A stretch of DNA of 64,000 nt from Bradyrhizobium sp. C9. Lineage in GTDB: Bacteria; Pseudomonadota; Alphaproteobacteria; Rhizobiales; Xanthobacteraceae. Below the pieces are notes generated by a model. That model did no database searches, had not been told where the DNA came from, and saw only the letters and a list, made by a program, of their open reading frames with translations. Shown here one piece after another: positions 42,865 to 52,082 of the stretch. The stretch's first letter is position 1; every line of letters starts with the position of its first letter. The position numbers and the translations under genes are program-made. The stretch spans positions 310,001 through 374,000 of the forward strand of contig NZ_NWTG01000003.1 in NCBI RefSeq assembly GCF_002532045.1. The letters run 5' to 3'.

Positions 42865-44148
42865 CTAGCCCGTCGGCTTTTCCGCTTCCACCGCCTGCCA
42901 GGCGATGTCGCGGCGGCAGAAACCCTCCGGCCATTTGATGCGATCGACGGCCTGATAGGCGCGGTCGCGCGCCTCGGTCACCGTCTTGCCCATCGCGCAG
43001 ACGTTCAGCACGCGGCCTCCGTTGGCCAGAACGGCGCCGTCCTTGGCCACCGTGCCGGCGTGGAAGATCTCGACGCCGTCGACCTTGGCGGCGTCATCGA
43101 GGCCGTCGATCGGCGTGCCCTTGATGTAGTCGCCGGGATAACCCTTGGCCGCCATCACCACCGTCAGCGCCGGTTCCGGATACCAGCGCAGGTCGAAATT
43201 CTTCAACTGCCCGTCGATCGAGGCGAGCAACGCCGGCACGATGTCCGACATCATCCGCAGCATCAGCACCTGGCACTCGGGATCGCCGAAGCGGACATTG
43301 TATTCGAACAATTTTGGGCCCTGTGCGGTCAGCATCACGCCGGCATAGAGCACGCCCTTGAACGGAATGCCGCGGCTCTTCATCCCCGCCACCGTCGGCA
43401 GGATGATGTGCGCCATGATCCGGTCGTGAATCTCAGGTGTCACGAACGGCGTCGGCGAATAGGCGCCCATACCGCCGGTGTTCGGTCCCTTGTCGTGATC
43501 GAACACCCGCTTGTGGTCCTGCGCGGTCGCCAGCGGGATCGCGGTCTCGCCGTCGCACAACGCGAAGAAGCTGATCTCGCGGCCCGAGAGAAATTCCTCG
43601 ATCACGACCTCGGCGCCGGCCGAGCCGAACGCGCCCTCGAACATCATGGCAATCGCGGCTTCCGCTTCAGACAGCGTCTGCGCCACCACGACGCCCTTGC
43701 CGGCGGCAAGCCCGTCGGCCTTGACCACGATCGGCGCGCCCTGGGCGCGGACATAGGTCACCGCGTCCTTCGCATTGTCGAAGCGGCGATAGGCGCCGGT
43801 CGGAATGTCGAACTCGCTGCAGAGGTCTTTCGTGAAGCCCTTGGAGCCTTCGAGCTGCGCGGCCTGCTTGCTCGGCCCGAACGCCTTGATGCCGACGGCG
43901 GTGAGATCATCGACGATCCCTGCGGCGAGCGGCGTCTCCGGCCCGACCACCACCAGGTCGACCGCATTGCGCCGGCAGAATTCGATCACTGCGGCATGGT
44001 CGGCGACATCGAGCGCGACGCATTCGGCCTCGCGCGCGATCCCGGCATTGCCCGGCGCGCACCAGAGTTTGGTCACCAGCGGGGATGCCGCGATCTTCCA
44101 CGCCAGCGCATGTTCACGGCCGCCGGAACCGAGCAGGAGGATGTTCAT
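42865..44148 (-). CDS. purD: Phosphoribosylamine--glycine ligase
   Basis: A 427-residue ATP-grasp enzyme for the second step of purine synthesis, joining glycine to phosphoribosylamine. [17 protein letters not shown] is the textbook start; [51 protein letters not shown] and [11 protein letters not shown] are all present. ATG 44148 is chosen; the frame extends to 44211 without meaning. No other pur gene is near. It is 97 bp from the next leftward operon. Confidence 0.97.
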   Translation of the reverse strand: MNILLLGSGGREHALAWKIAASPLVTKLWCAPGNAGIAREAECVALDVADHAAVIEFCRRNAVDLVVVGPETPLAAGIVDDLTAVGIKAFGPSKQAAQLEGSKGFTKDLCSEFDIPTGAYRRFDNAKDAVTYVRAQGAPIVVKADGLAAGKGVVVAQTLSEAEAAIAMMFEGAFGSAGAEVVIEEFLSGREISFFALCDGETAIPLATAQDHKRVFDHDKGPNTGGMGAYSPTPFVTPEIHDRIMAHIILPTVAGMKSRGIPFKGVLYAGVMLTAQGPKLFEYNVRFGDPECQVLMLRMMSDIVPALLASIDGQLKNFDLRWYPEPALTVVMAAKGYPGDYIKGTPIDGLDDAAKVDGVEIFHAGTVAKDGAVLANGGRVLNVCAMGKTVTEARDRAYQAVDRIKWPEGFCRRDIAWQAVEAEKPTG

Positions 44149-44245
44149 CAGACACAGGCTCAAAAGGGTCCAAGAGCTGTGTCGGTCGCACGAATCCCCG
44201 CTCGCCCGCAAGGGGCGACCGGGCCGCTTCCCCCGTCATTCCGGC

Positions 44246-44545
44246 TTACGGCTGCTTGCCGGCGATGATCTCCTGCAAGGTCGCGACATGGCGGGCGAAG
44301 GCGCCGCGGCCGGCCGCGGTGGCGGTCACGGTGGTCTGCGGTTTCTTGCCGACGAAGGCCTTGTCGACCGCGACATAGCCGGCCCTGGCCAGGGTCTCGA
44401 TATGGGCGCCCAGATTGCCGTCGGTGGCGCCCGTCAGCTTCTTCAGCCGGGCGAATTCGAGCCCGGTCGAAGCCGGCAGCGCATGGAGCGCCGCCATGAT
44501 CCGCAACCGCAGCGGCTGGTGGATGATCTCGTCGAGTTCGGCCAT
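44246..44545 (-). CDS. Small winged-helix transcriptional regulator (HTH_34/ArsR-like)
   Basis: A 99-residue winged-helix protein. Pattern: EIIHQPLRLRIMAALHALP, then FARLKKLTGATDGNLGAHIETLARAGYV (recognition helix) and wing KAFVGKKPQTTVTATAAGRGAF. This matches the transcriptional regulator family PF13601 type, often paired with membrane proteins. It is the last gene in a leftward three-gene operon behind two membrane protein genes (3-bp gap). Overlapping palindromes upstream of the first gene are a good candidate for its operator. No metal-binding Cys motif is visible. Confidence 0.88.
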   Translation of the reverse strand: MAELDEIIHQPLRLRIMAALHALPASTGLEFARLKKLTGATDGNLGAHIETLARAGYVAVDKAFVGKKPQTTVTATAAGRGAFARHVATLQEIIAGKQP

Positions 44546-44548
44546 CGA

Positions 44549-45100
44549 TCAGATCCGGCGCATCCAGAGCCCACCGAGGATGAGTGCGCCACCGTGCACC
44601 ACTGCCATCCACAACAGCAGCGCCGGACCGGCGTAGAAGTAGGCGGTCACGATCAAGGCGCTGCTGCACAGCGCGATCACGATGAAGGCGTAGCCGAACC
44701 ACAGGCCGGCGAGCGCATAGAACAGCATCGTGAATAGCGGCCAAAACACCAGCATCTGGCGCGGCCCGAAATGGCCGAGCACCGCCGAACAGAAAATGCC
44801 GAATGCGATGAACAGCAGGAACGCCACCAGCAGCCGGAGCGCGTAGGCGCCGGCCCCCGGACCGATACCACTGAACGCTGCAATTGCGATCGAGCCTGCG
44901 ATTCCGATGAGATCGACGACGGCCCAGATCGTATAGCCCTGCGGCGGCCAGGTGTAATTGGCGAGGTAGCCCACGAACACCAATGCGCCCCACATGACGA
45001 TGATGAGACTGGCGTTCTGATAGATTCGCGACTGGCGGACGCGATGCACGACGTCGTTGATGTCGTTCAGCGCCGCGCTGGCCTGTTGGCTGTCGATCAT
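44549..45100 (-). CDS. Integral membrane protein of unknown function
   Basis: A 183-residue protein with a 35-residue soluble start ([21 protein letters not shown]) and about five or six membrane helices, for example ASLIIVMWGALVFVGYL, LLVAFLLFIAFGIF and LLWMAVVHGGALILGGLW. No catalytic motif is visible. Its ATG overlaps the TGA of the DUF2306-like gene (ATGA) and it precedes the regulator gene by 3 bp. Such two-membrane-protein-plus-HTH operons are found in alphaproteobacteria, but I know no tested function. Confidence 0.78.
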   Translation of the reverse strand: MIDSQQASAALNDINDVVHRVRQSRIYQNASLIIVMWGALVFVGYLANYTWPPQGYTIWAVVDLIGIAGSIAIAAFSGIGPGAGAYALRLLVAFLLFIAFGIFCSAVLGHFGPRQMLVFWPLFTMLFYALAGLWFGYAFIVIALCSSALIVTAYFYAGPALLLWMAVVHGGALILGGLWMRRI

Positions 45101-45639
45101 GACGTCACTCCATTTTGCTCGGCGAGCCTGGAAGAAACCGGTGGGGCGTCGGCCGGCGGGCGATGTTTCCCGATCAGGACATAGGCGATCGTCATGGTGG
45201 TGATCGACAGCGCCAATGCCAGCAGCCCGACCTGCCCGCGCGTCGCCAGCGGCAGCACGCGCACCATGATTTCGGTCGCCGCCGCCGACATCAGCGACAC
45301 GTAGGACCACGAGATGAAATAGTAGTGGGTCAATCGCCAGTTCGCCGGTCGCGGGCTGCGCAGCAGCGGAACGATCGCCGCCACGATGCAGGCGAAGTTC
45401 ACCATCGCACCGACATGGAACAGGTTGAGGGCGCCGGTAAACCGATAGACCAGCATCGCGGTCCCGTCGGCGACCAGCATGGCATAGACGAAGAAATAGC
45501 CGCGCGCCCGGTGGCCGGCGCCGCGCTTCGGACGCAGGAACTGGATCAGCCCGATCCCGATGCACAGGACAGCCACGACGGCATGGACCGCGCCCGCCGC
45601 GGAATGGACGAAACTTGCCAAGGTCAACTGCGGGATCAT
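45097..45639 (-). CDS. DUF2306-like membrane protein
   Basis: A 180-residue protein with about five membrane helices, starting [32 protein letters not shown] and then [19 protein letters not shown], the pattern of the DUF2306 family, which has a His/Arg/Gly-rich first loop. Function unknown. It is the first gene of the leftward operon. Just upstream (45676-45700) lie overlapping inverted repeats. The start ATG 45639 leaves 37 bp to the operator. Confidence 0.82.
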   Translation of the reverse strand: MIPQLTLASFVHSAAGAVHAVVAVLCIGIGLIQFLRPKRGAGHRARGYFFVYAMLVADGTAMLVYRFTGALNLFHVGAMVNFACIVAAIVPLLRSPRPANWRLTHYYFISWSYVSLMSAAATEIMVRVLPLATRGQVGLLALALSITTMTIAYVLIGKHRPPADAPPVSSRLAEQNGVTS

Positions 45640-45675
45640 TGGTCAGCCCTCCAGCCAGGTCACCATCAGCGATAG

Positions 45676-45700
45676 TACAGAGAACTCTGTATCACAGAGT
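45676..45700. promoter_or_regulatory. Overlapping inverted repeats, probable operator of the membrane protein-regulator operon
   Basis: TACAGAG-AA-CTCTGTA (45676-45691) and ACTCTGT-ATC-ACAGAGT (45684-45700) share the central CTCTGT half, giving three half-sites ACAGAG/CTCTGT/ACAGAG. It is 37 bp ahead of the DUF2306-like gene and 89 bp ahead of xseA. The adjoining winged-helix protein is the obvious candidate to bind. Confidence 0.65.
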
Positions 45701-45788
45701 ATATGGACAAACAAGCCCACGCATTGGCGATGGCGGGCAAAAGTCCCTACGTTGCGCTGAAGCTCACAAACAGCCGAATCACCTGCAA

Positions 45789-47411
45789 ATGACCGCTGCC
45801 GCGCCGAATCTCGTCAACGCGCCCGAATTCACCGTCTCGGAGCTCTCCTCCGCCCTGAAGCGGACGGTGGAGGATCGGTTCGGCCATGTCCGCGTTCGCG
45901 GCGAGATCTCCGGCTTCCGCGGCCCGCACTCCTCCGGCCACTGCTATTTCGCCCTCAAGGACGAGAGCGCCAAGATCGAGGCGGTGATCTGGAAGTTCGC
46001 CCACGCCCGCATGCGCTTCAAGCCGCAGGAAGGGCTCGAGGTCATCGCCACGGGCAAGCTGACCACCTATCCGAACTCCTCGAAGTACCAGATCGTCATC
46101 GACTCGCTGGAGCCGGCCGGCGTCGGCGCGCTGATGGCGCTGATGGAGGAGCGCAAGAAGAAGCTCGCGGCCGAGGGCCTGTTCGACGAGGCCCGCAAGC
46201 AGCTGTTGCCCTGGCTGCCCGAGGTAATCGGCGTCGTCACCTCGCCGACCGGTGCGGTGATCCGCGACATCCTGCATCGGCTCGAAGACCGCTTTCCCCG
46301 CCGCGTGCTGGTCTGGCCGGTCAAGGTGCAGGGCGACGGCTCGGCCGAGCAGGTCGCAGCCGCGATCCGCGGCTTCAACGCGCTGCCGGAGGGCGGCCGG
46401 ATCCCGCGGCCCGATCTGTTGATCGTCGCGCGCGGCGGCGGCTCGCTGGAGGATTTGTGGTCGTTCAACGAGGAGATCGTGGTCCGCGCCGCGGCCGAGA
46501 GCCACATCCCGCTGATCTCGGCGGTGGGCCACGAGACCGACATCACGCTGATCGACTTCGTCGCCGACAAGCGCGCGCCGACACCGACGGCGGCCGCCGA
46601 GATGGCCGTGCCAGTGCGCAGCGAGCTGTTCGTCGAGGTTCAGGGGCTCGCCCGCCGTACCATGGTGTGCTGGCAGCGCAGCCAGGAGGCCCGCCGCAAC
46701 GAGCTGCGTGCCGCGGCGCGGGCGCTGCCGGCGGCGAACGAACTGCTGGCGATCCCGCGGCAGCGGCTCGATCATCTCGCAGCCGGGCTGCCGCGCGGGC
46801 TGAAGGCCAATACGCACGCGCACTTCCGCCGCTTTGCCGCGTCGAGCTCGCGCCTCACCATCGGCGTGCTGCGCGGCCAGGTCGCGCATGCGCGGCAGCG
46901 GCTCACCGCATCCGGCGAGCGCATCACGCTGTCGGCGCGGGCGCTGCTGCATCGCCGGCAGGAGCGCTTCAGCGGGCTCGAGATCCGGCTCAAGGCCTCC
47001 AAGCTCGCCAACGCCAAGGCCCAGCGCAACGCGATCGCGCGCGATCTCGAGCGCACCCACCGCCTCGCCGAGCGCGCCCGCCGCGCGCTGCTGACGACGC
47101 TGCAGCGGCTCGAGGCACGGGTCGCCCATCGCAGCCAGCTGCTGTCGGCGCTGTCCTATCGCGGCGTGCTGGCGCGCGGCTTTGCCCTGGTCCGCGACGC
47201 GCACGGACACGCACTGCATTCAGCCGCGGCGGTCGGCCCCAACGCCAATTTGTCGATCGAGTTCGCCGACGGCCGCGTCTCCGCCACCACGAATGCCGAT
47301 CAGCCCGCGGCGACGGCAACGCCCGAGAGCCAGCCGAAGCCGCAGCGCGATGCGAAACCGGCAGCGCCGAAGCGCGTCACCAAGCCGGTCGATCAGGGCA
47401 GTTTGTTTTAG
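45789..47411 (+). CDS. xseA: Exodeoxyribonuclease VII large subunit
   Basis: A 540-residue nuclease subunit that trims single-stranded DNA with XseB. The N-terminal OB fold ([39 protein letters not shown]) binds DNA; the catalytic region has [28 protein letters not shown] and [17 protein letters not shown]. Long coiled-coil helices (about 330-450) follow, then the C-terminal segment [16 protein letters not shown]. The last 40 residues are Ala/Pro/Lys-rich. The open frame goes back to 45615 but ATG 45789 is the natural start. xseB is not in the window. Confidence 0.95.
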   Translation: MTAAAPNLVNAPEFTVSELSSALKRTVEDRFGHVRVRGEISGFRGPHSSGHCYFALKDESAKIEAVIWKFAHARMRFKPQEGLEVIATGKLTTYPNSSKYQIVIDSLEPAGVGALMALMEERKKKLAAEGLFDEARKQLLPWLPEVIGVVTSPTGAVIRDILHRLEDRFPRRVLVWPVKVQGDGSAEQVAAAIRGFNALPEGGRIPRPDLLIVARGGGSLEDLWSFNEEIVVRAAAESHIPLISAVGHETDITLIDFVADKRAPTPTAAAEMAVPVRSELFVEVQGLARRTMVCWQRSQEARRNELRAAARALPAANELLAIPRQRLDHLAAGLPRGLKANTHAHFRRFAASSSRLTIGVLRGQVAHARQRLTASGERITLSARALLHRRQERFSGLEIRLKASKLANAKAQRNAIARDLERTHRLAERARRALLTTLQRLEARVAHRSQLLSALSYRGVLARGFALVRDAHGHALHSAAAVGPNANLSIEFADGRVSATTNADQPAATATPESQPKPQRDAKPAAPKRVTKPVDQGSLF

Positions 47412-48241
47412 CGCGACAGCCACTCGGCGACTTGCTTCTGCGCGTCCTTGCGTGCGCTCGCATCGGTGCCGATGTGTCCGGGCTCGGTGATGTCGACATC
47501 GGACAAGGTTGCAACCGCATGCAGCGGCAGGTTGGCGCGATCGAAATCGTGATAGGCCTCGGGATAGACCACGATCCGCGCCAGCGCGCTGCGGCCGCGC
47601 GCGCCGTCGACCATCTGGTGGCAGGCCGACGACGACGTCACATCGTCGCGCGCGCCGATCAGGACCAGCGTCGGCACCCGCGCGCTCCAGCCAAGGCCGG
47701 ACGAGGTGCGGCAATCCGGATAGAACGCGACCGCCGAGCGGAAGTCCGGCTCGACGTTGCGCGACCACATCTGCGGCCGCACCGCCCACAGCAACGCGGC
47801 CGCGCCGTTGCCCCAGCCGATCAGGCTGATGCGGTTCTTCGCCACCCATTTCTGCTGCACCAGCCATTGCCGCGCGGCATTGATGTCGGCGACCCGCGCA
47901 CGGCGGGTCTGGACCTGATGCTCCCTGATGCGGCACTGGGGCCCGAGCTCGCGCGAGCCGTAGCTGTCGGGCAGCAGCACCGCATGGCCTGACGTGAGCA
48001 GTTGCTCCGCCCAGTCGCGATAGCGCGGCAGGACTGGCTCGGAGCGGCCGGCAAGACCGCCGCAGCCATGCAGCGCGATCACCGTCGGGAACGGGCCATC
48101 GCCATCGGGCCGGTAGAGCTGCGCGTGCAGCGTGACGTTGCCTTCGGGAATTTCGACCTGACGCGGCGCCGGAAGCGGCGCCGCAGCTGCGGCCGGCACG
48201 GCAAGCATGGCGAGGCACATGAAGACTGACTTGAGGCGCAT
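47408..48241 (-). CDS. Secreted dienelactone-hydrolase-like protein with nucleophile Ser replaced by Gly
   Basis: A 277-residue exported alpha/beta-hydrolase-fold protein. Signal peptide about 1-23 ([19 protein letters not shown]). The oxyanion-side HGCGG is present, and the Asp (GARDDVT) and His (EAYHDFD) of the triad are in place, but the nucleophile elbow is G-W-G-N-G rather than G-x-S-x-G: codon GGC instead of AGC. As read, it should be inactive as a serine hydrolase. It overlaps the end of xseA by four bases, tail to tail. ATG 48241 is chosen over the longer frame to 48388. Confidence 0.88.
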   Translation of the reverse strand: MRLKSVFMCLAMLAVPAAAAAPLPAPRQVEIPEGNVTLHAQLYRPDGDGPFPTVIALHGCGGLAGRSEPVLPRYRDWAEQLLTSGHAVLLPDSYGSRELGPQCRIREHQVQTRRARVADINAARQWLVQQKWVAKNRISLIGWGNGAAALLWAVRPQMWSRNVEPDFRSAVAFYPDCRTSSGLGWSARVPTLVLIGARDDVTSSSACHQMVDGARGRSALARIVVYPEAYHDFDRANLPLHAVATLSDVDITEPGHIGTDASARKDAQKQVAEWLSR

Positions 48242-48427
48242 CCGATCCGGCCGGCTCGTTATGGCGCTGTAAACACAGCGGACCACGCCTGCAACGCTAC
48301 CATGCGCGTCTGCCGCCAAATCATCACAAGTCGGTGGTTTAACGGGCGGACATGACCCCCTATCTGTGATAGACGGCTTCATGAACATTAAGGCTGCCTC
48401 ATCGGGGGCAAGGCGGAGAGCTCAAAC

Positions 48428-48655
48428 GTGCTGAACAAGTTCGGTCCCTCGGGCCATGGCGAAGCGCAGGTGCAATATCTCGACGGCGATTTTCGCGTGA
48501 TCTCGCCCGGCACCTTTGTGCGTTGTGCCATCACCGACGTCCGGATCCCGCTCGACGAGCTGAAATACTGGAGCGTCGACCTGCAGGAGGCCTACGCCAC
48601 CCCGACCGCCGTGCTGCAGCGCCATCATCCCGGCGTGCTCAAGCCGCAGGCTTAG
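48428..48655 (+). CDS. DUF2093 domain protein
   Basis: A 75-residue soluble protein fitting the small DUF2093 family of alphaproteobacteria (FGPSGHGEAQVQYLDGDFRVISPGTFVRCAIT, IPLDELKYWSVDLQEAY). Function unknown; in rhizobia it regularly neighbours lpxK and waaA. It begins with GTG at 48428. It converges on lpxK, 14 bp apart. No cysteine or metal-binding motif except one Cys (VRCAIT). Confidence 0.88.
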   Translation: MLNKFGPSGHGEAQVQYLDGDFRVISPGTFVRCAITDVRIPLDELKYWSVDLQEAYATPTAVLQRHHPGVLKPQA

Positions 48656-48669
48656 GCTCAAGACCGGGC

Positions 48670-49692
48670 TCATGCGCCCAGCCTCCTGTTCCGCGCCCTG
48701 AACAGTTGATCGCTCACCAGACGCCGCAGCGCGGCAGCATCCTCGAATTGCAGCGTCACCGCGAACGGTGCGATCGCCTGTGCCCAGGCCGGCATCCCGG
48801 CCGGACCACGCAACCGCGCCAGATCCTTTTCCGTCGTCACCAGCGTCAAGCCGTCACCTCTCGCGTCAGCGACGAGCTGCGCGATCTCATCCTTGGTGAA
48901 GGCATGATGATCGGGGAAAGCCATGTTGCGCACGACGTCGACGCCGCTTGCGCGCAGCGTGTTGAAGAAGCGCGCGGGATCGCCGATGCCGGCGAAGGCG
49001 AGTACGCGCCGACCGCGCAACGCACTCAATGAGGCCTCATCGGGCCTCAGATGCGCCGACAATATCGGCTTGCCGCGGGACGCCAGGTCGGCGGCAATGT
49101 TCTTCGCGCCACTCCCCTCGCCGACCACGATCAGCGCATCGGTGCGTTCCAGCTGCGGCAACAGCGGTGCGCGCAACGGTCCTGCCGGAATGACGCGGCC
49201 ATTGCCGATGCCGCGCGTACCGTCGATCACGATCAGGCAGGCGTCCTTGAGCACGGATGGATTCTGGAAGCCGTCATCCATCAGGATCACGCTTGCGTTC
49301 TGCGCGCGCGCCAGCGCCAGGCCGGCGGCACGGTCACGCGAGACCACGACCGGCAAGGTCGCGGCCATCATCAGCGGTTCGTCACCGACATCGGCGGCAT
49401 CGTGCAATTCCGGATCGACCTTGACCGGCCCGGCAAGCCGGCCGCCATAGCCACGGCTGATCACCACCGGCCGCTCGTCGAGCTCGCGCAACAGTTTCGC
49501 CAGCGCCAGCACCGTCGGCGTCTTGCCGGCGCCGCCGACATGGTAATTGCCGACGCAGATCACGGGAATGCCGGCATCGATGCCGGCTTGCCGCATCCGC
49601 CGTGCGGCCACCGCGCCATAGAGCACGGCAAGCGGTCGGAGCAGTTGCGATGTCCAAGACGATGGCCGGTGCCAGAAGGCCGGCTCACGCAT
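48670..49692 (-). CDS. lpxK: Tetraacyldisaccharide 4'-kinase
   Basis: A 340-residue membrane-associated kinase that phosphorylates the 4'-position of the lipid A precursor. N-terminal MREPAFWHR precedes a membrane-anchoring helix region (LLRPLAVLYGAVAARRM), and the P-loop GGAGKTP is at 53-59. ILMDDGFQNPS and DALIVVGEG are typical. It overlaps the end of waaA by eight bases, so the two are translated together. Gene order DUF374-waaA-lpxK supports a late lipid A assembly operon. Confidence 0.95.
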   Translation of the reverse strand: MREPAFWHRPSSWTSQLLRPLAVLYGAVAARRMRQAGIDAGIPVICVGNYHVGGAGKTPTVLALAKLLRELDERPVVISRGYGGRLAGPVKVDPELHDAADVGDEPLMMAATLPVVVSRDRAAGLALARAQNASVILMDDGFQNPSVLKDACLIVIDGTRGIGNGRVIPAGPLRAPLLPQLERTDALIVVGEGSGAKNIAADLASRGKPILSAHLRPDEASLSALRGRRVLAFAGIGDPARFFNTLRASGVDVVRNMAFPDHHAFTKDEIAQLVADARGDGLTLVTTEKDLARLRGPAGMPAWAQAIAPFAVTLQFEDAAALRRLVSDQLFRARNRRLGA

Positions 49693-50971
49693 TGGCGGCT
49701 CCCATCTCGAGCTGCAGCTGCAACAGATAGGGCTCGAGAGCGGTCACGGTGCGCTCCAGCGCACCACCGAGCTGTTCGACGACGCGCTCGGAGGCCGCAA
49801 GCGACGTATCGCGCGCCGCGGGATCGGCGAGGAACTGGCCGAGCTGCTTGACCAGCGCGTCCAGATCGTCGGTGCGCCGCGCGCCGCCTGCGCGATCGAG
49901 CGCCTCATAGACTTCGGTGAAATTGAAGACGTGCGGGCCGTGCACGATCGCAGCGCCGAGCTTGATCGCCTCGATCGGGTTCTGGCCGCCATGCGCGACC
50001 AGCGAACCGCCCATGAACACGATCGGTGCCAACCGATAGAACAGGCCGAGCTCGCCCATCGTGTCGGCGACATAGATATCCGTTGTCGCGACCGGCAGAT
50101 CCTCGTGCGAGCGCAGCCCGGGGCGCAGGCCCCGTTCCGTCACGAGCCGCGCCACGGCCTCGCCGCGCGCGGCGTGCCGCGGCACGATCACCGTGAGCAA
50201 CCCCGGGAAGTATCCGGCAAGCGCTTTGTGCGCCTCGATCAGGATCTCTTCCTCGCCGGGATGGGTGGACGCGGCGACCACAATCGCGCGGCCGCGCGTC
50301 ACCGACATCAGCCGCTCCAGCTTGGCGGGATCAGCCGGCGGCGCCGCGACGTCGAGCTTGAGGTTGCCGGTGACCATGACATTCTGGCTGCCGAGCGCGG
50401 CAAAGCGTTCGGCATCGGTCTTCGACTGCGCGAGGCAGATGTCGAACCGTCCGAGCAGCGCCCCGATGGTGTTGGAGACCCGGCGCCAGCGCGGGAACGA
50501 GCGCTGCGACATCCGCCCGTTGATCAAGACCATCGGCAGCCGCCGCGCGGCGCTCGACAGGATCAGGTTCGGCCACAGGTCGGACTCGATGAACAGCGCC
50601 AGCGACGGATGCCAGTGGTCGAGAAAGCGCGCGACATAGCGCGGCGAGTCATACGGCACGTATTGATGGATCACGTCGGGCGGAAAGCGCTTGGCGACGA
50701 TCGCGGCCGAGGTCACCGTGCCCGAGGTGAGCAGGATGCGCAGATTGAGCGCGCGCAGCCGTTCGATCAGCCCCACCGCCGCCAGCACCTCGCCGACGCT
50801 CGCGCCGTGAATCCACACCAGCGGCCCCTGCGGCCTGGTATCGGCGCTGACGCCGCGCCGTTCGCCGACCCGTTCGGGGTCTTCCTTGCCGAGCTTGAGC
50901 CGCCGCTTGATCAGCGCAGGCGCAAGCGGCACCATCGCGGACGACAGCTTGCGATAGACACGCAACGTCAT
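49685..50971 (-). CDS. waaA: 3-deoxy-D-manno-octulosonic acid transferase
   Basis: A 428-residue membrane-anchored GT-B glycosyltransferase that adds Kdo to lipid IVA. The base is Glu61 in WIHGASVGEVLA. KPDAxRF-type segment SKTDAERFAALG, FVEADLWPN-like FIESDLWPNLI, and the C-terminal NPIEAIKLGAAIVHGPHVFNF follow the family. ATG 50971 is chosen; the frame goes on to 51118. It lies 10 bp after the DUF374 acyltransferase gene and overlaps lpxK. Whether it adds one or two Kdo cannot be told. Confidence 0.95.
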   Translation of the reverse strand: MTLRVYRKLSSAMVPLAPALIKRRLKLGKEDPERVGERRGVSADTRPQGPLVWIHGASVGEVLAAVGLIERLRALNLRILLTSGTVTSAAIVAKRFPPDVIHQYVPYDSPRYVARFLDHWHPSLALFIESDLWPNLILSSAARRLPMVLINGRMSQRSFPRWRRVSNTIGALLGRFDICLAQSKTDAERFAALGSQNVMVTGNLKLDVAAPPADPAKLERLMSVTRGRAIVVAASTHPGEEEILIEAHKALAGYFPGLLTVIVPRHAARGEAVARLVTERGLRPGLRSHEDLPVATTDIYVADTMGELGLFYRLAPIVFMGGSLVAHGGQNPIEAIKLGAAIVHGPHVFNFTEVYEALDRAGGARRTDDLDALVKQLGQFLADPAARDTSLAASERVVEQLGGALERTVTALEPYLLQLQLEMGAANA

Positions 50972-50981
50972 CGGTAGCGAG

Positions 50982-51695
50982 CTAGCCAAGCGTTGCCTCC
51001 GGCCGCCCGACGGCTGCATAGGCGCGCCGGGTCGCTTCGTTGAGCAGATTCTCCACGTGCTGCCGAAGCTTTTCCATCGTCGCGGCATCGGCGTCCGGCG
51101 GCACATAGACCGGCTCAATACCTACCACTGCGCCGCGCCCGAATGGCAAATTGATGGTCGTGGAATCCCAGTTTTTCAACCGGATGAATCGGCTGGTGAC
51201 CATCGCAAAGGGAATAATCGGCCGGCCGGTTTCCCGCGCCAGCATGATGGCCCCGAGGCCCGCCACCCGCGCCCGCTTCGGCACATCGGCCGTGGTGGCC
51301 ATGTTGCAGCCGTCTTCCAGCGTCCGGACCATCTCCAGGAAAGCGCCGACGCCGCCCTTGCGATGGAACGCGCCGGAATGATCGCCGGAACCCCTGATCG
51401 TGCCGATGCCGAGCCGCTCGACCGCCAGGGCATTGAACTCGCCGTCGCGGTGGCGGGAGATCAAGACCTTGGCGCGGTAGCTGTCCTTGGTCTTGATGAA
51501 CGGCGTCATGAAGTGCTGGCCGTGCCAGAACACGAAGATCGCCGGCATCAAGGGCTCGACGATCCCGTATACGTCATGCGGCTGATAGATGAAGCGGTTG
51601 GTGTACCACACCAGCCGCAGATACTCGGCCGCAAGCACACCCAGCGCGCGCTGCACGAAGCCGCTGCGCAGCAGATCGCGAAATAGTCGTTTCAA
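50982..51695 (-). CDS. DUF374 lysophospholipid acyltransferase-like protein
   Basis: A 237-residue protein of the DUF374 family within the glycerolipid/lipid A acyltransferase superfamily. The His-box region is FWHGQHFMTPF, then ISRHRDGEFNALAVERLG and GCNMATTADVPKRARV, and ARETGRPIIPFAM. In other alphaproteobacteria, members of this group act in lipid A or lipid acylation. Its position, just before waaA and lpxK and overlapping DUF4170 by four bases, supports a role in lipid A assembly. The specific acyl donor is unknown. Confidence 0.88.
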   Translation of the reverse strand: MKRLFRDLLRSGFVQRALGVLAAEYLRLVWYTNRFIYQPHDVYGIVEPLMPAIFVFWHGQHFMTPFIKTKDSYRAKVLISRHRDGEFNALAVERLGIGTIRGSGDHSGAFHRKGGVGAFLEMVRTLEDGCNMATTADVPKRARVAGLGAIMLARETGRPIIPFAMVTSRFIRLKNWDSTTINLPFGRGAVVGIEPVYVPPDADAATMEKLRQHVENLLNEATRRAYAAVGRPEATLG

Positions 51696-51940
51696 TGGGA
51701 GTGCTTTGCGTCCTGCTCGGGATCGAGCAACCGGTGGAGGTGAACGACGAAATAGCGCATCTGGGCGTTGTCCACGGTCGCTTGCGCCTTCGCCTTCCAG
51801 GCCGCATAGGCGGTCGCATAGTTCGGGTAGACGCCGACGATCTCGACTTCGTCCAGATTCTTGAAGGTGTTGTGCTCGAGATCGGTCAACTCGCCGCCGA
51901 TCACGAGGTGGAGCAGCTGTGGCTGGGCATTGTCTGACAT
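51692..51940 (-). CDS. DUF4170 domain protein
   Basis: An 82-residue soluble protein (MSDNAQPQLLHLVIGGELTD, VEIVGVYPNYATAYAAWKAKAQATVDNAQMRYFVVHLHRLLDPE). This is the DUF4170 pattern, found almost only in alphaproteobacteria beside the DUF374/waaA genes. It has a possible ferredoxin-like fold. Function unknown. The stop overlaps the start of the DUF374 gene. Upstream, 143 bp separate it from the cysQ-like gene and contain three short tandem copies of GTCTGGTCG-like sequence. Confidence 0.88.
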   Translation of the reverse strand: MSDNAQPQLLHLVIGGELTDLEHNTFKNLDEVEIVGVYPNYATAYAAWKAKAQATVDNAQMRYFVVHLHRLLDPEQDAKHSH

Positions 51941-51982
51941 GATGGTTTTCCTAACGAGATGCCCGGCAAGCAAATGAAGTCG

Positions 51983-52034
51983 TGGTCGTCACAGGTCTGG
52001 TCGCTACAAGTCTGGTCGTCACAAGTCTGTCGTA
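51983..52034. repeat. Short imperfect tandem repeat
   Basis: Between the DUF4170 and cysQ-like genes, a unit like TGGTCGTCACAGG/TGGTCGCTACAAG/TGGTCGTCACAAG recurs three to four times, followed by TCGTAACAAG. Unit length is about 16 bp. It resembles replication slippage; no function is evident. Confidence 0.55.
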
Positions 52035-52082
52035 ACAAGTCAGTTCGTCACAATCGGAAGCGCGGTGCGGATCGGCGGGGCC

